NCBI RefSeq assembly: GCF_003751605.1
Contig: NZ_RJVJ01000001.1
Span: forward strand, 3,162,001-3,226,000
Length of the DNA: 64,000 nucleotides
Direction: 5' to 3'
DNA from: Kitasatospora cineracea
Lineage (GTDB): Bacteria; Actinomycetota; Actinomycetes; Streptomycetales; Streptomycetaceae
In this document: in pieces, positions 33,039-41,471 of the stretch
Layout of the letters: every line of letters starts with the position of its first letter
Numbering within the stretch: position 1 is the first letter of the stretch
The notes under the pieces: model-generated
The model's database searches: none
Seen by the model: only the letters and a program-made list of their open reading frames with translations
Told to the model about the DNA's origin: nothing
Made by a program: the position numbers and the translations under genes

Positions 33039-33875
33039 GTGCCAGCGATCCAGAGGATCACCTCCCGCAACGCCCGGTTCCAGCAGTGGGAGGCGCTGCT
33101 CACCAACCGGAAGAAGCGCAACCAGCTCGGTGAGTTCCTGGTGCAGGGGGTTCGGCCGATCTCGCTGGCGGTGGAGTACGGCTGGCCGATCCACGCGCTG
33201 CTCTACGACGACCGGCGGAAGTTGTCCGGGTGGGCGCAGGAGTTGCTGCGGACGACCCGGGCTGAGCGGATCGTGATGGCGCCGGAGCTGCTGGCCGAGC
33301 TGGGTGAGAAGACCGAGGGCGTGCCCGAGGTCATCGCGGTGGTCGGCATGCCGGCGGACGACCTCAACCGGATCGAGGTAGGGCCGGACTTCCTCGGCGT
33401 CCTCTTCGACCGGCCGACCACGCCGGGCAACATCGGGAGCATCATCCGGTCCGCGGATGCCTTCGGCGCACACGGGATGATCGTTTCGGGCCACGCCGCC
33501 GATGTCTACGACTCGAAGGCTGTGCGGGCGACCACGGGCAGCCTCTTCTCGCTGCCGTCCGTCCGTGTGCCGGGGCCGAACGAGGTGATGGCCTGGGTGG
33601 AGCAACAGCGGGCCGCCGGTCGTCCGCTGGTCCTGGTGGGCACGGACGAGAAGGGCGACGCCGATGTCTTCGACTTCGACCTGACTCAGCCGGTGCTGCT
33701 GCTGGTGGGCAACGAGACGACCGGGCTGTCCAGCACGTGGCGGGAGCTGTGCGACTTCACGGTGAGCATCCCGATGACCGGGGCGGCCAGTTCGTTGAAC
33801 GCGGCGAACGCTACGACCGCAGTTCTGTATGAGGCTGCCCGGCAGCGGATCGCGGCCGGGCAGCGCTCGCGCTGA
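33039..33875 (+). CDS. TrmH/SpoU-family 23S rRNA 2'-O-methyltransferase, AviRb-like
   Basis: The protein has 278 residues from GTG 33039, with GGAGG eight bases upstream. The substrate-binding N-terminal domain begins RITSRNARFQQWEALL, and the SPOUT knot carries DRPTTPGNIGSIIRSADAFG, LLVGNETTGLS and IPMTGAASSLNAANATTAVL (motifs 1-3). The sequence strongly recalls AviRb, the avilamycin-resistance methyltransferase acting on U2479 of 23S rRNA; I judge this from memory, not from a search. It has its own 218-bp upstream gap and converges with the sugar operon (7 bp between stops). It may be a self-resistance gene for that operon's product or an acquired resistance gene. Confidence 0.8.
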   Translation: MPAIQRITSRNARFQQWEALLTNRKKRNQLGEFLVQGVRPISLAVEYGWPIHALLYDDRRKLSGWAQELLRTTRAERIVMAPELLAELGEKTEGVPEVIAVVGMPADDLNRIEVGPDFLGVLFDRPTTPGNIGSIIRSADAFGAHGMIVSGHAADVYDSKAVRATTGSLFSLPSVRVPGPNEVMAWVEQQRAAGRPLVLVGTDEKGDADVFDFDLTQPVLLLVGNETTGLSSTWRELCDFTVSIPMTGAASSLNAANATTAVLYEAARQRIAAGQRSR

Positions 33876-33882
33876 CCGTAGC

Positions 33883-34884
33883 TCAGGCCCAGATGCCGCC
33901 CGCGGCGGCGCGGCGGTAGACCTCCAGGTACTTCGAGGCGATCACGTCGTGGCCCCAATGCTCGATCGCGGTGACGCGCAGGTGCTCCGGGACGGGGAGG
34001 CCGGCCAGGATCTTGGCGGCCTCCTCCGGGGTGGGCGTCCGCTCGACCGGCAGGACAGTGCCGACGTGCGGGGCAATCTCGGCGAGACAGCCGTTGTTGC
34101 TGGCGATGACCGGGGTACCGCTGACGGCGGCCTCGGCGACGACGGTGGCCCCGGGCTCGGTCCACTCGCCTCCGAAGGGTCCGCCGAACGGCTGGGAGAG
34201 GACGAGCAGGGCGCGGGCGGCGGCGAGCAGCTCGGTGCGCCGGCTGCCTCCGACCTCGCCGACGTACTCGGCGGTGCCGGGGTAGTCGGTGAGGATGCCG
34301 TGCAGGTAGTCCGGCTCCCAGGCGGGTCCGGCGAGCTTCAGTGGGAGGCCGGCGGCCTGGGCGAAGGCGGCGGCGTCCCTTGCGCCCTTGTGGACGGAGA
34401 CTCGGCCGAGGAACAGCAGGAAGTCCTCCTTCTCCTCCCGGTAGGTGTAGCGGTCGGGGTTGACCGGCAACCGGATGACCGGTGCCTCCGCGGACCCGGC
34501 GGCGCGGCGCTGGGCGTGAGAGAGGTAGATGCCGTTCGCCGTGTGCTCGGGCACGCCGTTGAGGTGGTGAGTGCGGACGGCGGGCCAGCCGGGTTCGGCG
34601 GGCAGCAGCTGGCCGTTGGTGTGGTCGTGCACCACGTCCGGGCCGAACGCGCTCAGCGCGTCCCGAGAGGTGTCGTAGGTAGTGGCGTCGGAGACGGTGA
34701 GGCCCGGCTGGGGGGTGCTGCCGGGAGCGCCGACCAGGAGGATCTCGTGTCCGGCGGCGAGGAGTCCGTCGATGAGGGTGGCGACCACCCACTGGATGCC
34801 GCCGTAGCCCTGCGGCGGGACGGTGATCCACCGGGTGGTGTCCTGCCCGAAGCGGTGGGGCGGGTTGAGCATGGCGATCTTCAC
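33883..34884 (-). CDS. GT4-type glycosyltransferase
   Basis: The protein has 333 residues from GTG 34884 (VKIAMLNPPHRFGQDT), overlapping the upstream stop. It is a GT-B fold: N-terminal GGIQWVVATLIDGLLAAGHEI, then FLLFLGRVSVHKGARDA, and the C-terminal donor-binding ETPGATVVAEA-like motif seen here as WTEPGATVVAEAAVSGTPVIAS. It is the last gene of the nine-gene sugar operon. The donor is probably an NDP-sugar made by the operon's epimerases; the acceptor is unknown. Confidence 0.85.
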   Translation of the reverse strand: MKIAMLNPPHRFGQDTTRWITVPPQGYGGIQWVVATLIDGLLAAGHEILLVGAPGSTPQPGLTVSDATTYDTSRDALSAFGPDVVHDHTNGQLLPAEPGWPAVRTHHLNGVPEHTANGIYLSHAQRRAAGSAEAPVIRLPVNPDRYTYREEKEDFLLFLGRVSVHKGARDAAAFAQAAGLPLKLAGPAWEPDYLHGILTDYPGTAEYVGEVGGSRRTELLAAARALLVLSQPFGGPFGGEWTEPGATVVAEAAVSGTPVIASNNGCLAEIAPHVGTVLPVERTPTPEEAAKILAGLPVPEHLRVTAIEHWGHDVIASKYLEVYRRAAAGGIWA

Positions 34885-35732
34885 GAGCGCCTCCGAGCGG
34901 GATCGAGGAGTTCGCGGCCGATGCCGGTCAGCACGGCGGCCGTGTAGAGGACGGCGAGCACGGCGGGGCGAGCGCCGGGGCCGCTGGAGCGGTTGCGTCT
35001 CCACTCCTTGTGCAGGCCGGCGCGGGCGGTGCCGCGGCGGACCTCGCTGCGGCCCTGCCAGTAGGCACGGCGCAGGAGGTAGCCGGGGCGGAGCCGGTGG
35101 GCAGGGATCAGGTGGCGCACCTGCGTGTCGTGGAGAACAGCGGTGGTCGCGCCGAGGGCGGTGAGTTCGCGCACGAGCGTGGTGTCCTCGGCGGAGGCCA
35201 GGTTGGTGCCCACGCGGCCCAGACGACTGTCGAAGTCGAGGCCGAGCAGCCGGGCGTGGTCGCGGTCGAGGGCGAAGCACCCGCCCCAGATGCTGGCGGG
35301 CAGGTCCGGGTGGTGGGAACCGAGGTAGTGCAGCTGCCCGGTGGTCAGCCACCACGGGGTTCGGCGGCCCTGGAGATCGGCGGTGATCCGGGTGCCGGCC
35401 ACGTGCGCCCCGTCGGCCAGGGCGGCGCGCAAGTCCTCTACGGCGTCGGTGGTGGGCACGATGTCGTCGTCCACGAACACGACGTGTCGGGTGGGGGCCT
35501 CCTTCAGCGCTAGGTTGCGGCTGTACGACAGGCCGATGGTGGCCCCGTTGAAGAGGACGGTGCGCCGGTCGGCGGGCACGGTGAGCCGCCGCTGGGTGGC
35601 GGCGTCCGCGGCGGTGTCCACGACGACCACGAGGTGGTCGTCCGTGCCGAGTACGCCGGGGAGCCGGTCGAGGGCGGCCAGCAGCAGGTCGGGCCGGTTG
35701 CTGCACACCGCCACCGTGAGCGGGACAGTCAT
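34881..35732 (-). CDS. GT2-type glycosyltransferase
   Basis: The protein has 283 residues from ATG 35732 (MTVPLTVAVCSNRPDLLLAAL). It is a GT-A fold: LSYSRNLALKEAPTRHVVFVDDDIVPT contains the DxD motif (DDD), SIWGGCFALDRDH follows, and a late SAEDTTLVRELTALGA matches the ED catalytic region. It overlaps both neighbours by four bases. It adds one sugar in the operon's pathway. Confidence 0.85.
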   Translation of the reverse strand: MTVPLTVAVCSNRPDLLLAALDRLPGVLGTDDHLVVVVDTAADAATQRRLTVPADRRTVLFNGATIGLSYSRNLALKEAPTRHVVFVDDDIVPTTDAVEDLRAALADGAHVAGTRITADLQGRRTPWWLTTGQLHYLGSHHPDLPASIWGGCFALDRDHARLLGLDFDSRLGRVGTNLASAEDTTLVRELTALGATTAVLHDTQVRHLIPAHRLRPGYLLRRAYWQGRSEVRRGTARAGLHKEWRRNRSSGPGARPAVLAVLYTAAVLTGIGRELLDPARRRS

Positions 35733-36505
35733 CGGACCACCACCGTGCGGTGCCGGGCCGAAACGCGGTCGGCGAACCGGGTGGTCAGGTCGGCGAGGTC
35801 GAGGGCGTGCAGGCTGTGGTCGGCGGCGGGGTGCCGGCGGACCTCCATGCGTTCGGCCCGCACCTCCCGGTAGGCGGCGACCAGCGCCGGGTCGGTGCCG
35901 GGCGGGGCGCTCCAGCCGGTGGGCGGGGTGACGAGCGCGGCGTGGGCACCGAGGCGCTGGGCGGGGGCGGCGTCGTGGTCTGGCCGGTCGCCGACCATCA
36001 GGGTGGTGGCCGGGTTCCAGCCGAGCTGCTCGATCGCCCAGCCGAGCAGGCCGGGGTCGGGCTTGGCGATGCCAACGGTGGTGTCGAGGGCGACGAGGGC
36101 CAGGTGCTCTGTGGCGCCGCTGGCGCGCAGGACCTCCTCGCATTCGGGGGGCTGGTTGGCGACCACGCACACCGGCCGGTGCTCGGCGAGGGTGGCGAGG
36201 GCGGTGACGGCGTCGGGGACCAGCTGCGCGAGGTCGGACCAGCGGCGGCGGACGCTGGTCCAGGCGTGCGCGCCGGCCGGGCTGTAGAGACCGGGGCTGG
36301 CGGTGGCGCTGGCCCGCTGGAGGTAGAAGCGGCGCATCTCGGCGGTGAACCGCTCGATGGTCAGAGTCGGGTCGGCCTCGCCGGCCAGCTCCAGGACGCC
36401 TTGGAGCCAGGCGAGTTCGAAGGGCTCGTCGTAGTAGAGGACGCCGCCGACGTCGGTGGCGATGGTCTCGACGGCCGGGGCGGCGGGCTTGGCGGGCTTG
36501 GTCAC
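35729..36505 (-). CDS. HAD-family hydrolase-like protein
   Basis: The protein has 258 residues from GTG 36505 (VTKPAKPAAPAVETIATD). HAD motif I reads TDVGGVLYYDE, where the usual second Asp is Gly. Motif III is GIAKPDPGLLGWAIEQLG and motif IV is MVGDRPDHDAAPAQRLGA. The fold is clear. The altered motif I leaves phosphatase activity uncertain, although DxG variants are common in this subfamily. It lies between a GT2 and an epimerase with four-base overlaps. A sugar-phosphate phosphatase role is plausible. Confidence 0.8.
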   Translation of the reverse strand: MTKPAKPAAPAVETIATDVGGVLYYDEPFELAWLQGVLELAGEADPTLTIERFTAEMRRFYLQRASATASPGLYSPAGAHAWTSVRRRWSDLAQLVPDAVTALATLAEHRPVCVVANQPPECEEVLRASGATEHLALVALDTTVGIAKPDPGLLGWAIEQLGWNPATTLMVGDRPDHDAAPAQRLGAHAALVTPPTGWSAPPGTDPALVAAYREVRAERMEVRRHPAADHSLHALDLADLTTRFADRVSARHRTVVVR

Positions 36506-37524
36506 GGGGTGTCCGTCCGGGAGGTGGCGGTGGTGTACCACTCGGGCTGGGTGTCGGAGCCGGTTTCGAGGGTGAGCGTGCTGCGCGGGGTGACGGGGCC
36601 GTGGCCCTTGGCCCAGGCGGCGGTGGCGGCGAGGCCGGCGGCCAGCGGGGTGTCCTTCCAGTCGCCGAGCAGCATCCGGGCGAGTTCGCTGCTGGTGTAG
36701 GCGGCGTGGACCTCTTCGCGGGTCTCCAGGTGTCGGATCGGGTGGTCCGGCACGCCCATCGCCTCGCGGACCGCGTGGGCCATCTCCAGGACGGTGCAGG
36801 GCTGCTGGCTGCCGACGTTGATTACCCGGTTCCAGTGCTGGGAGTTGTCGGCGGCGTCGAGGAAGCAGCCGACGATGTCGTGGACGTAGGTGAAGGAGCG
36901 GCGCTGGCTGCCGTCGCCGTAGACGGTGATCGGCTCGCCCCGCAGGATCTGGTTGAGGAAGATCGCCACGGCGTTGCGCAGGGGGTCGCCCATGTTCTGG
37001 CGCTCGCCATAGACGTTGTGCATCCGCAGCGCGGTGAACGGCAGGCCCTGCATGTGCGCGGTGATGGCGAGTTCGCGTTCGATGGTGAGCTTGGCGTTGC
37101 CGTAGCTGTCGACGGGCTGGGGGTGGTCGTCCTCGCACATCGGGACGCGGCCGGTGCCGTAGACGGCGACGGAGGAGGCGTAGGAGAAGTACCGGACGCG
37201 GGTGCGCAGGGCGGCGTTGATCAGGTGGATGCTGCCGAGGACGTTGACCTCGTAGTTGTGGGCCTTGACGGCGTGGCTGATGCCCTCGGCGGCGAAGGCT
37301 CCCAGGTGGAAGACGCTGTCGAAGGTGTGGTCGGCGAAGAGGTCGTCCACGGTGCCCCGGTCGGCGATCGAGCCGACAACGAGCCGCGCGCCGTCGGGGA
37401 CGTTCTCCTTCTTGCCGCCGTCGAGGTTGTCGAGGACGACGACCTCGTGTCCGGCGGCCAGGAGCCGGTCGGCGAGGTGGGAGCCGATGAATCCGGCTCC
37501 GCCGGTCACCAGGTGAAGGGCCAT
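36502..37524 (-). CDS. NAD-dependent NDP-sugar epimerase/dehydratase
   Basis: The protein has 340 residues. It is an extended SDR: Rossmann LVTGGAGFIGSHLADRL, catalytic Ser in YASSVAVYG and YxxxK in DSYGNAK, then RMHNVYGERQNMGDP and FTYVHDIVGCFLDAA. This is the GalE/UXS-type plan, acting on UDP- or dTDP-sugars. The C-terminal 25 residues are disordered. It is followed by the HAD gene with a four-base overlap and separated from the pyruvyl-transferase gene by 26 bp. Confidence 0.88.
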   Translation of the reverse strand: MALHLVTGGAGFIGSHLADRLLAAGHEVVVLDNLDGGKKENVPDGARLVVGSIADRGTVDDLFADHTFDSVFHLGAFAAEGISHAVKAHNYEVNVLGSIHLINAALRTRVRYFSYASSVAVYGTGRVPMCEDDHPQPVDSYGNAKLTIERELAITAHMQGLPFTALRMHNVYGERQNMGDPLRNAVAIFLNQILRGEPITVYGDGSQRRSFTYVHDIVGCFLDAADNSQHWNRVINVGSQQPCTVLEMAHAVREAMGVPDHPIRHLETREEVHAAYTSSELARMLLGDWKDTPLAAGLAATAAWAKGHGPVTPRSTLTLETGSDTQPEWYTTATSRTDTP

Positions 37525-37550
37525 GCTGTGCTCCGATCGGGCTGGGAGAG

Positions 37551-38753
37551 TCAGGAGTTGAGGAGCGCCCGCACCCGGGCGATGTCCGCGGCGGCGAGTG
37601 CGGCCTGAGTGGGGAGCCGGGTGGCGAGGTGGTCGCGGAGCTTCTCGGTGTCGAGGTGGGCGAGGTGTTCGGCGGCGCCCGGGTCGGCGGTGAATGCGGC
37701 GATGTCACGGTGGACGTCGCCGGGCGGGACGTCGGGGCCGTAGGTGTCGGCGAGGACGCCGTGGAACTTCGGGCTGTGGCCGAGGGCGACGGCGGGGGTA
37801 CCGCTGGAGAGGGCGCCGATCGAGGCGTGCAAGCGCTCTGAGACCACCAGCTCCGCCCCTCCGAGGACGGCCTTGTAGTCGCCGGCCCCGGTGCCGTCGG
37901 CGTCCAGGACGTGCACCGGCACGTTCGGGAGGCGGGTCGCGATCTGCCGGGCCAGGAGGCGGTCGTCGTTGTGCTCGCGGGAGTCGTGGCAGTGCGGCAC
38001 GAGGACCAGCGGGCGGCAGCGAACGCGCCACAGGGTGTCGGCGAGTCGGGTCAGCGCGTCCAGGTGCTGGGCGTCGCTGATCGGGCTGTAGCGGGTGACG
38101 CCCCGGCTCGGCGCCAGGCACACGTACTCCTGGGCGGCGTCGAGGCCAGCTGCGGAGAGCAGCTGCGCGGTGCGGTCGGGGCTGGACGGCTGGAGGAGGA
38201 AGGCAGGGTCGGCGGCGAGCACTACCCGGTCCTCGGGTAAGGCGAGGGGGCCGGTGAGGTAGGCCAGGGTGGTGCTCTCGCGGACGGTCAACAGGTCGAG
38301 GCGCTGGGCGGTGGCGGTGAACGCGGCCTGCTCGGCGGGGTCGGTGAAGCCGACGGACTGGCCGACCATCGCGGTGGGGATGCCGAGCTTTTGGGCCCGG
38401 TCGAGCACGGCGAGGTATGAGGTGGAGACGCCGTAATCGGAGGTGTGCAGGTCACCGCCAGTGGCGAGGACCAGGTCCGCCTGCTTGACGAGGCGGGAGG
38501 CGCGTTCGCGGCGGTGCTGCTCGGTTTCGACCGGCCGCATCGTGGCCCAGGAGCGGGAGACGACGAACGGGTCCGCGGTGCAGTCGGCGCCGCTGCCGGC
38601 GAGCGCTTCGCTGTCGAGGTCGGGGGTCTGGGTGAGAACGGTGACCGTGGTATCGGGAGCGGCGGTCAGCGAGGTGGCCAGGGAGCGGGCGAGGGCCTCG
38701 ACTCCTCGGCTCTCGCAGCTGGTGATGCCGGTGATCAGGATGTTCGCGGGCAC
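37551..38753 (-). CDS. Polysaccharide pyruvyl transferase family protein
   Basis: The protein has 400 residues from GTG 38753 (VPANILITGITSCESRGVEAL). Family features are an N-terminal nucleotide-fold strand with G-E-A-L-like SRGVEALARSL, LVLATGGDLHTSDYG in the middle, ADPAFLL, and the C-terminal LVVSERLHASIGALSSGTPAVALG. Members transfer pyruvate from phosphoenolpyruvate to sugars as a ketal, or have lost that activity. It suggests a pyruvylated glycan or oligosaccharide as product. Confidence 0.82.
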   Translation of the reverse strand: MPANILITGITSCESRGVEALARSLATSLTAAPDTTVTVLTQTPDLDSEALAGSGADCTADPFVVSRSWATMRPVETEQHRRERASRLVKQADLVLATGGDLHTSDYGVSTSYLAVLDRAQKLGIPTAMVGQSVGFTDPAEQAAFTATAQRLDLLTVRESTTLAYLTGPLALPEDRVVLAADPAFLLQPSSPDRTAQLLSAAGLDAAQEYVCLAPSRGVTRYSPISDAQHLDALTRLADTLWRVRCRPLVLVPHCHDSREHNDDRLLARQIATRLPNVPVHVLDADGTGAGDYKAVLGGAELVVSERLHASIGALSSGTPAVALGHSPKFHGVLADTYGPDVPPGDVHRDIAAFTADPGAAEHLAHLDTEKLRDHLATRLPTQAALAAADIARVRALLNS

Positions 38754-38767
38754 GGGGGACTCCTGGG

Positions 38768-39805
38768 CTAGTGGGTGAAGGCGAGGAGGTCGCCCAGGAC
38801 GCGCCGGTAGTTGAAGCTGCGGCGGAGTTTGTCCTGGACGTGGCCGAGCTGCTGGCGGTTGGCAGGGCTGTCGCGCAGGAGCCGTGCGAGGTCTTCGGCC
38901 GGGTCGCCGCCGAGCAGGAACGGGGCGATCTCCTCGCCGTAGAGGGCGGTGGTGTAGGCGAGTTCGGGCGGCAGGGCGGGCATGGTGCCGGCCGCGACGG
39001 TCTCGAACATGCGTGGGGTGAGCAGCTGTTGGTGGGCGAGCAGGGGGCGGGCCAGGATCGGGGTGATCTCGGCCTTCGCCATCTGGGTGAGGACCTGGCC
39101 GAACGGGACGGGGCCGGTGACCTTGACGCCGTGCTCGGCAAGCCAGCCGGGCCGGTTGGCGGTGGCGGTGAGGTGCTCGGGATGGGGGTCGCCGGACCAC
39201 CAGCGGCCGGCCACCCGCAGGCGGGTCAGCGGCGGCTTGGCGGACCGGGCGGCTTCGACCAGGTCTGCGAGTGCGTCCCAGCGCCACCAGTTCGCACCGA
39301 CGTACTGGAGGTCGTAGGTCGCGGCCGGTGTCCGCTCCGGCCGGTGCACCGGCTTGGGCATCCCGAAGTACGGGAAGAACTGCGCGCCGTCGGGGAGCTT
39401 GCCGAGACGCGGCTGGAGGATGACGTCGCTCAGCAGCCGGTAGAGCTGCTGCCACTGCTGGTGGCCGTAGGGTCCGGCGGAGTCGTCGTCTCCGAGGACG
39501 GTGTGCTCGCCCCAGTGGGCGTCCGGGTCCAGGACGATCCGGCGGCTCCGCGGGAAGCGCTCGCACAGCTCCAGCCGCCGCTCGTCCAGGAACTGACGGC
39601 CCTCGAAGACCAGGACCAGGTGGGTGCCCCAGGCGAGGTCGTCGACGACCGGCAGCAGGCCGGGGACCTGGTCGTCCAGGCGGCACAGCGGCCCGGCGAG
39701 GGCGACTTCGCAGTCCAGTGCCGGGGCGGCGCGAACGTACTCGCTGATCATGTGCGCCGATCCGGCCTGCCAGTGGAAGTCCCCGGCGAACAGCACCCTG
39801 GTCAC
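38768..39805 (-). CDS. CgeB-like glycosyltransferase
   Basis: The protein has 345 residues from GTG 39805 (VTRVLFAGDFHWQAGSAH), overlapping the GT2 stop. The middle strand YDLQYVGANWWRWDALADLV and the following TRLRVAGRWW, then TPRMFETVAAGTMPALP, match the CgeB/GT1-like GT-B layout with donor-site Glu in FE. It is a fourth transferase in the operon, with its acceptor unknown. Confidence 0.72.
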   Translation of the reverse strand: MTRVLFAGDFHWQAGSAHMISEYVRAAPALDCEVALAGPLCRLDDQVPGLLPVVDDLAWGTHLVLVFEGRQFLDERRLELCERFPRSRRIVLDPDAHWGEHTVLGDDDSAGPYGHQQWQQLYRLLSDVILQPRLGKLPDGAQFFPYFGMPKPVHRPERTPAATYDLQYVGANWWRWDALADLVEAARSAKPPLTRLRVAGRWWSGDPHPEHLTATANRPGWLAEHGVKVTGPVPFGQVLTQMAKAEITPILARPLLAHQQLLTPRMFETVAAGTMPALPPELAYTTALYGEEIAPFLLGGDPAEDLARLLRDSPANRQQLGHVQDKLRRSFNYRRVLGDLLAFTH

Positions 39806-40815
39806 CGCGCACCCCCGGCGGTGCGCAGGCGGCGGTGGGCTCGGCGGCGCCGGGCGATGGTCGGGGTGAGCCGCAGCAGCCACCAGGCGGCGGTGGCCGT
39901 CTCCGTCCACCCGCGGACCACGGTGGTGTTCCCGCCGACCGAGCGGCCGGCCAGGTCCTGGCCCAGCCACCGCCCGGCCAGGGAGAGGATCGCGGGCCAC
40001 GTCCAGGTGACGTCGGTGAGCAGGAAGTAGTACCGGTTGCGGCGCATCTGCACCCGCCGGTAGGTGCTCGCGCCGGTTCCACCACCGCCGTAGTGCTGGA
40101 TGCCCAGGTCCAGGACGAGGGCGACCCGCCAGCCCGCCCAGCGGGCTCGGCGGCACAGGTCGGTCTCCTCGTAGTAGGTGTGGAAGACCCGGTCGAACAG
40201 CCCGAGCGTGCGCAGGACCTCAGCCCGGACGAACAGGGCGGCGCCCTGGACGTAGGCGTGCTCCAGGGTGGCGGGGGCGCGACCGTGCTCGGGGCCGGCC
40301 GGGGAGGGCCGGTTCGGGCGGTCGCCCACGAAGCCGTCGGCCTCGCCGAGCTTCAGCGCGAGGCGCGACCAGTCGTTGTGCTCGTCCAGCGCGACGGTGC
40401 CGCCGTCGGCGTCGGTGTAGACGTACTGCATGGGGCCGCAGATGCCGTAGGTGGGCCACTGCTCCATGAAGTCGGTCAGCTGGTGGACGAGGTCGGCGGG
40501 GGTGCGGGTGTCGGGGTTGACGAGGAACACGTAGTCGGCGCCGGCGGTCAGGGCGGCGCGCATGCCGACGTTGTTGGCGCGGGAGAAGCCGAGGTTGGTG
40601 TCGTTCTGGATGATCTGCACCGTGGGGAAGGTCTCGCGGATCATCTCGGTGCTGCCGTCGGTGGAGGCGTTGTCGACGTAGTAGACGGTGAGGTCGAGGT
40701 CGGGGGTGTGGCTGGCGAGGAGGGTGGACAGGCAGGCGGGCAGCCAGCGCGCTTCGTTGGTGCCGACCGTGACGGTGGCGACCTTCGGGCGGCGGGCGGG
40801 TGCGGTGCTGGTCAC
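39802..40815 (-). CDS. GT2-type glycosyltransferase (rhamnosyltransferase-like)
   Basis: The protein has 337 residues. The N-terminus VATVTVGTNEARWLPACLSTL is followed by VYYVDNASTDGSTEMI, FSRANNVGMRAA and YVFLVNPDTRTP (NPD replaces DxD, as in WbbL-like rhamnosyltransferases). Then come VQGAALFVRAEVL, FDRVFHTYYEETDLCRRARWAGW and a C-terminal helix pair. The ETDLC motif is the catalytic region. dTDP-rhamnose or a similar deoxysugar is a reasonable donor guess. Confidence 0.85.
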   Translation of the reverse strand: MTSTAPARRPKVATVTVGTNEARWLPACLSTLLASHTPDLDLTVYYVDNASTDGSTEMIRETFPTVQIIQNDTNLGFSRANNVGMRAALTAGADYVFLVNPDTRTPADLVHQLTDFMEQWPTYGICGPMQYVYTDADGGTVALDEHNDWSRLALKLGEADGFVGDRPNRPSPAGPEHGRAPATLEHAYVQGAALFVRAEVLRTLGLFDRVFHTYYEETDLCRRARWAGWRVALVLDLGIQHYGGGGTGASTYRRVQMRRNRYYFLLTDVTWTWPAILSLAGRWLGQDLAGRSVGGNTTVVRGWTETATAAWWLLRLTPTIARRRRAHRRLRTAGGAR

Positions 40816-41471
40816 GGTGCCTCCGTGGTGTCGGGGACGAACTCGATGACGAGGCTGCGGCGGGGGCGCGGGGTGGTGTTGGGGCGCGAGGCGTGGACGG
40901 TCCGCACGTCGTGCACGGCCACGTCGCCGGCCACCGCGCCGATCGTCAGCACGGGCCCGGCGGTGCGGACCTTCTCCACTTCCGCGTCGTCGGCCAGCAG
41001 GTGGCTGCCGGGCACGAACTCCAGGGCCCCGTTAGAGGCATCGGAGTCGTCCAGGAACAGGCTCAGGTTGATGGCGCGGCCGGGTTCGGCGTCGGTGCGG
41101 TCGCGGTGCCAGGGGACGGCGGCGGCCACCTGCGGCATCTTGACGATCATGGCGATGACCCGGGCCCGCGCCGGACCGCCCAGGATGGTCTCGGCGAGGT
41201 GGTGCAGCGGGCCGGTGGCGAACAGCCCGGCCGCGAGCGGGGCGCCCGGCTGCTGCTCAAGGTTGTGGATGCGGAAGAGCACCGGCGCGCTCTCGCCCTC
41301 GCGGGTGAAGTGCCAGAAGTCCTCGCTGCGGTGGCCGTCCTCGAACGCGGTCACCATGGCGTCGGCCTCGGTGCGCAGCCGCTCCAGCAGCGAGCCGGTG
41401 ACCACGGCCGGGACGACCGTGTATCCGTCCGCCCAGAGTCGGCCGAGGGCTTCGGCGGTCGGCGCGCTCAC
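40812..41471 (-). CDS. PhyH-family Fe(II)/2-oxoglutarate dioxygenase
   Basis: The protein has 219 residues from GTG 41471 (VSAPTAEALGRLWADGYTVV). The iron ligands are HxD in VPWHRDRTDAEPG (about residue 122) and the distal His in DVAVHDVRTVHAS, with 2-oxoglutarate-binding Arg near HASRPN. It lies between a GT2 and an epimerase gene with four-base overlaps. Dioxygenases of this family hydroxylate small molecules, and related ones form ortho-ester links in orthosomycins. The substrate here is presumably a sugar or glycoside (inference). Confidence 0.85.
   Translation of the reverse strand: MSAPTAEALGRLWADGYTVVPAVVTGSLLERLRTEADAMVTAFEDGHRSEDFWHFTREGESAPVLFRIHNLEQQPGAPLAAGLFATGPLHHLAETILGGPARARVIAMIVKMPQVAAAVPWHRDRTDAEPGRAINLSLFLDDSDASNGALEFVPGSHLLADDAEVEKVRTAGPVLTIGAVAGDVAVHDVRTVHASRPNTTPRPRRSLVIEFVPDTTEAP

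Noticed and set aside
34885-35706. 5' extension that would fuse the GT4 gene to upstream sequence
   Set aside because: The extension is Arg/Pro-rich shadow of the GT2 gene; GTG 34884 with the GTGA overlap is the natural start.
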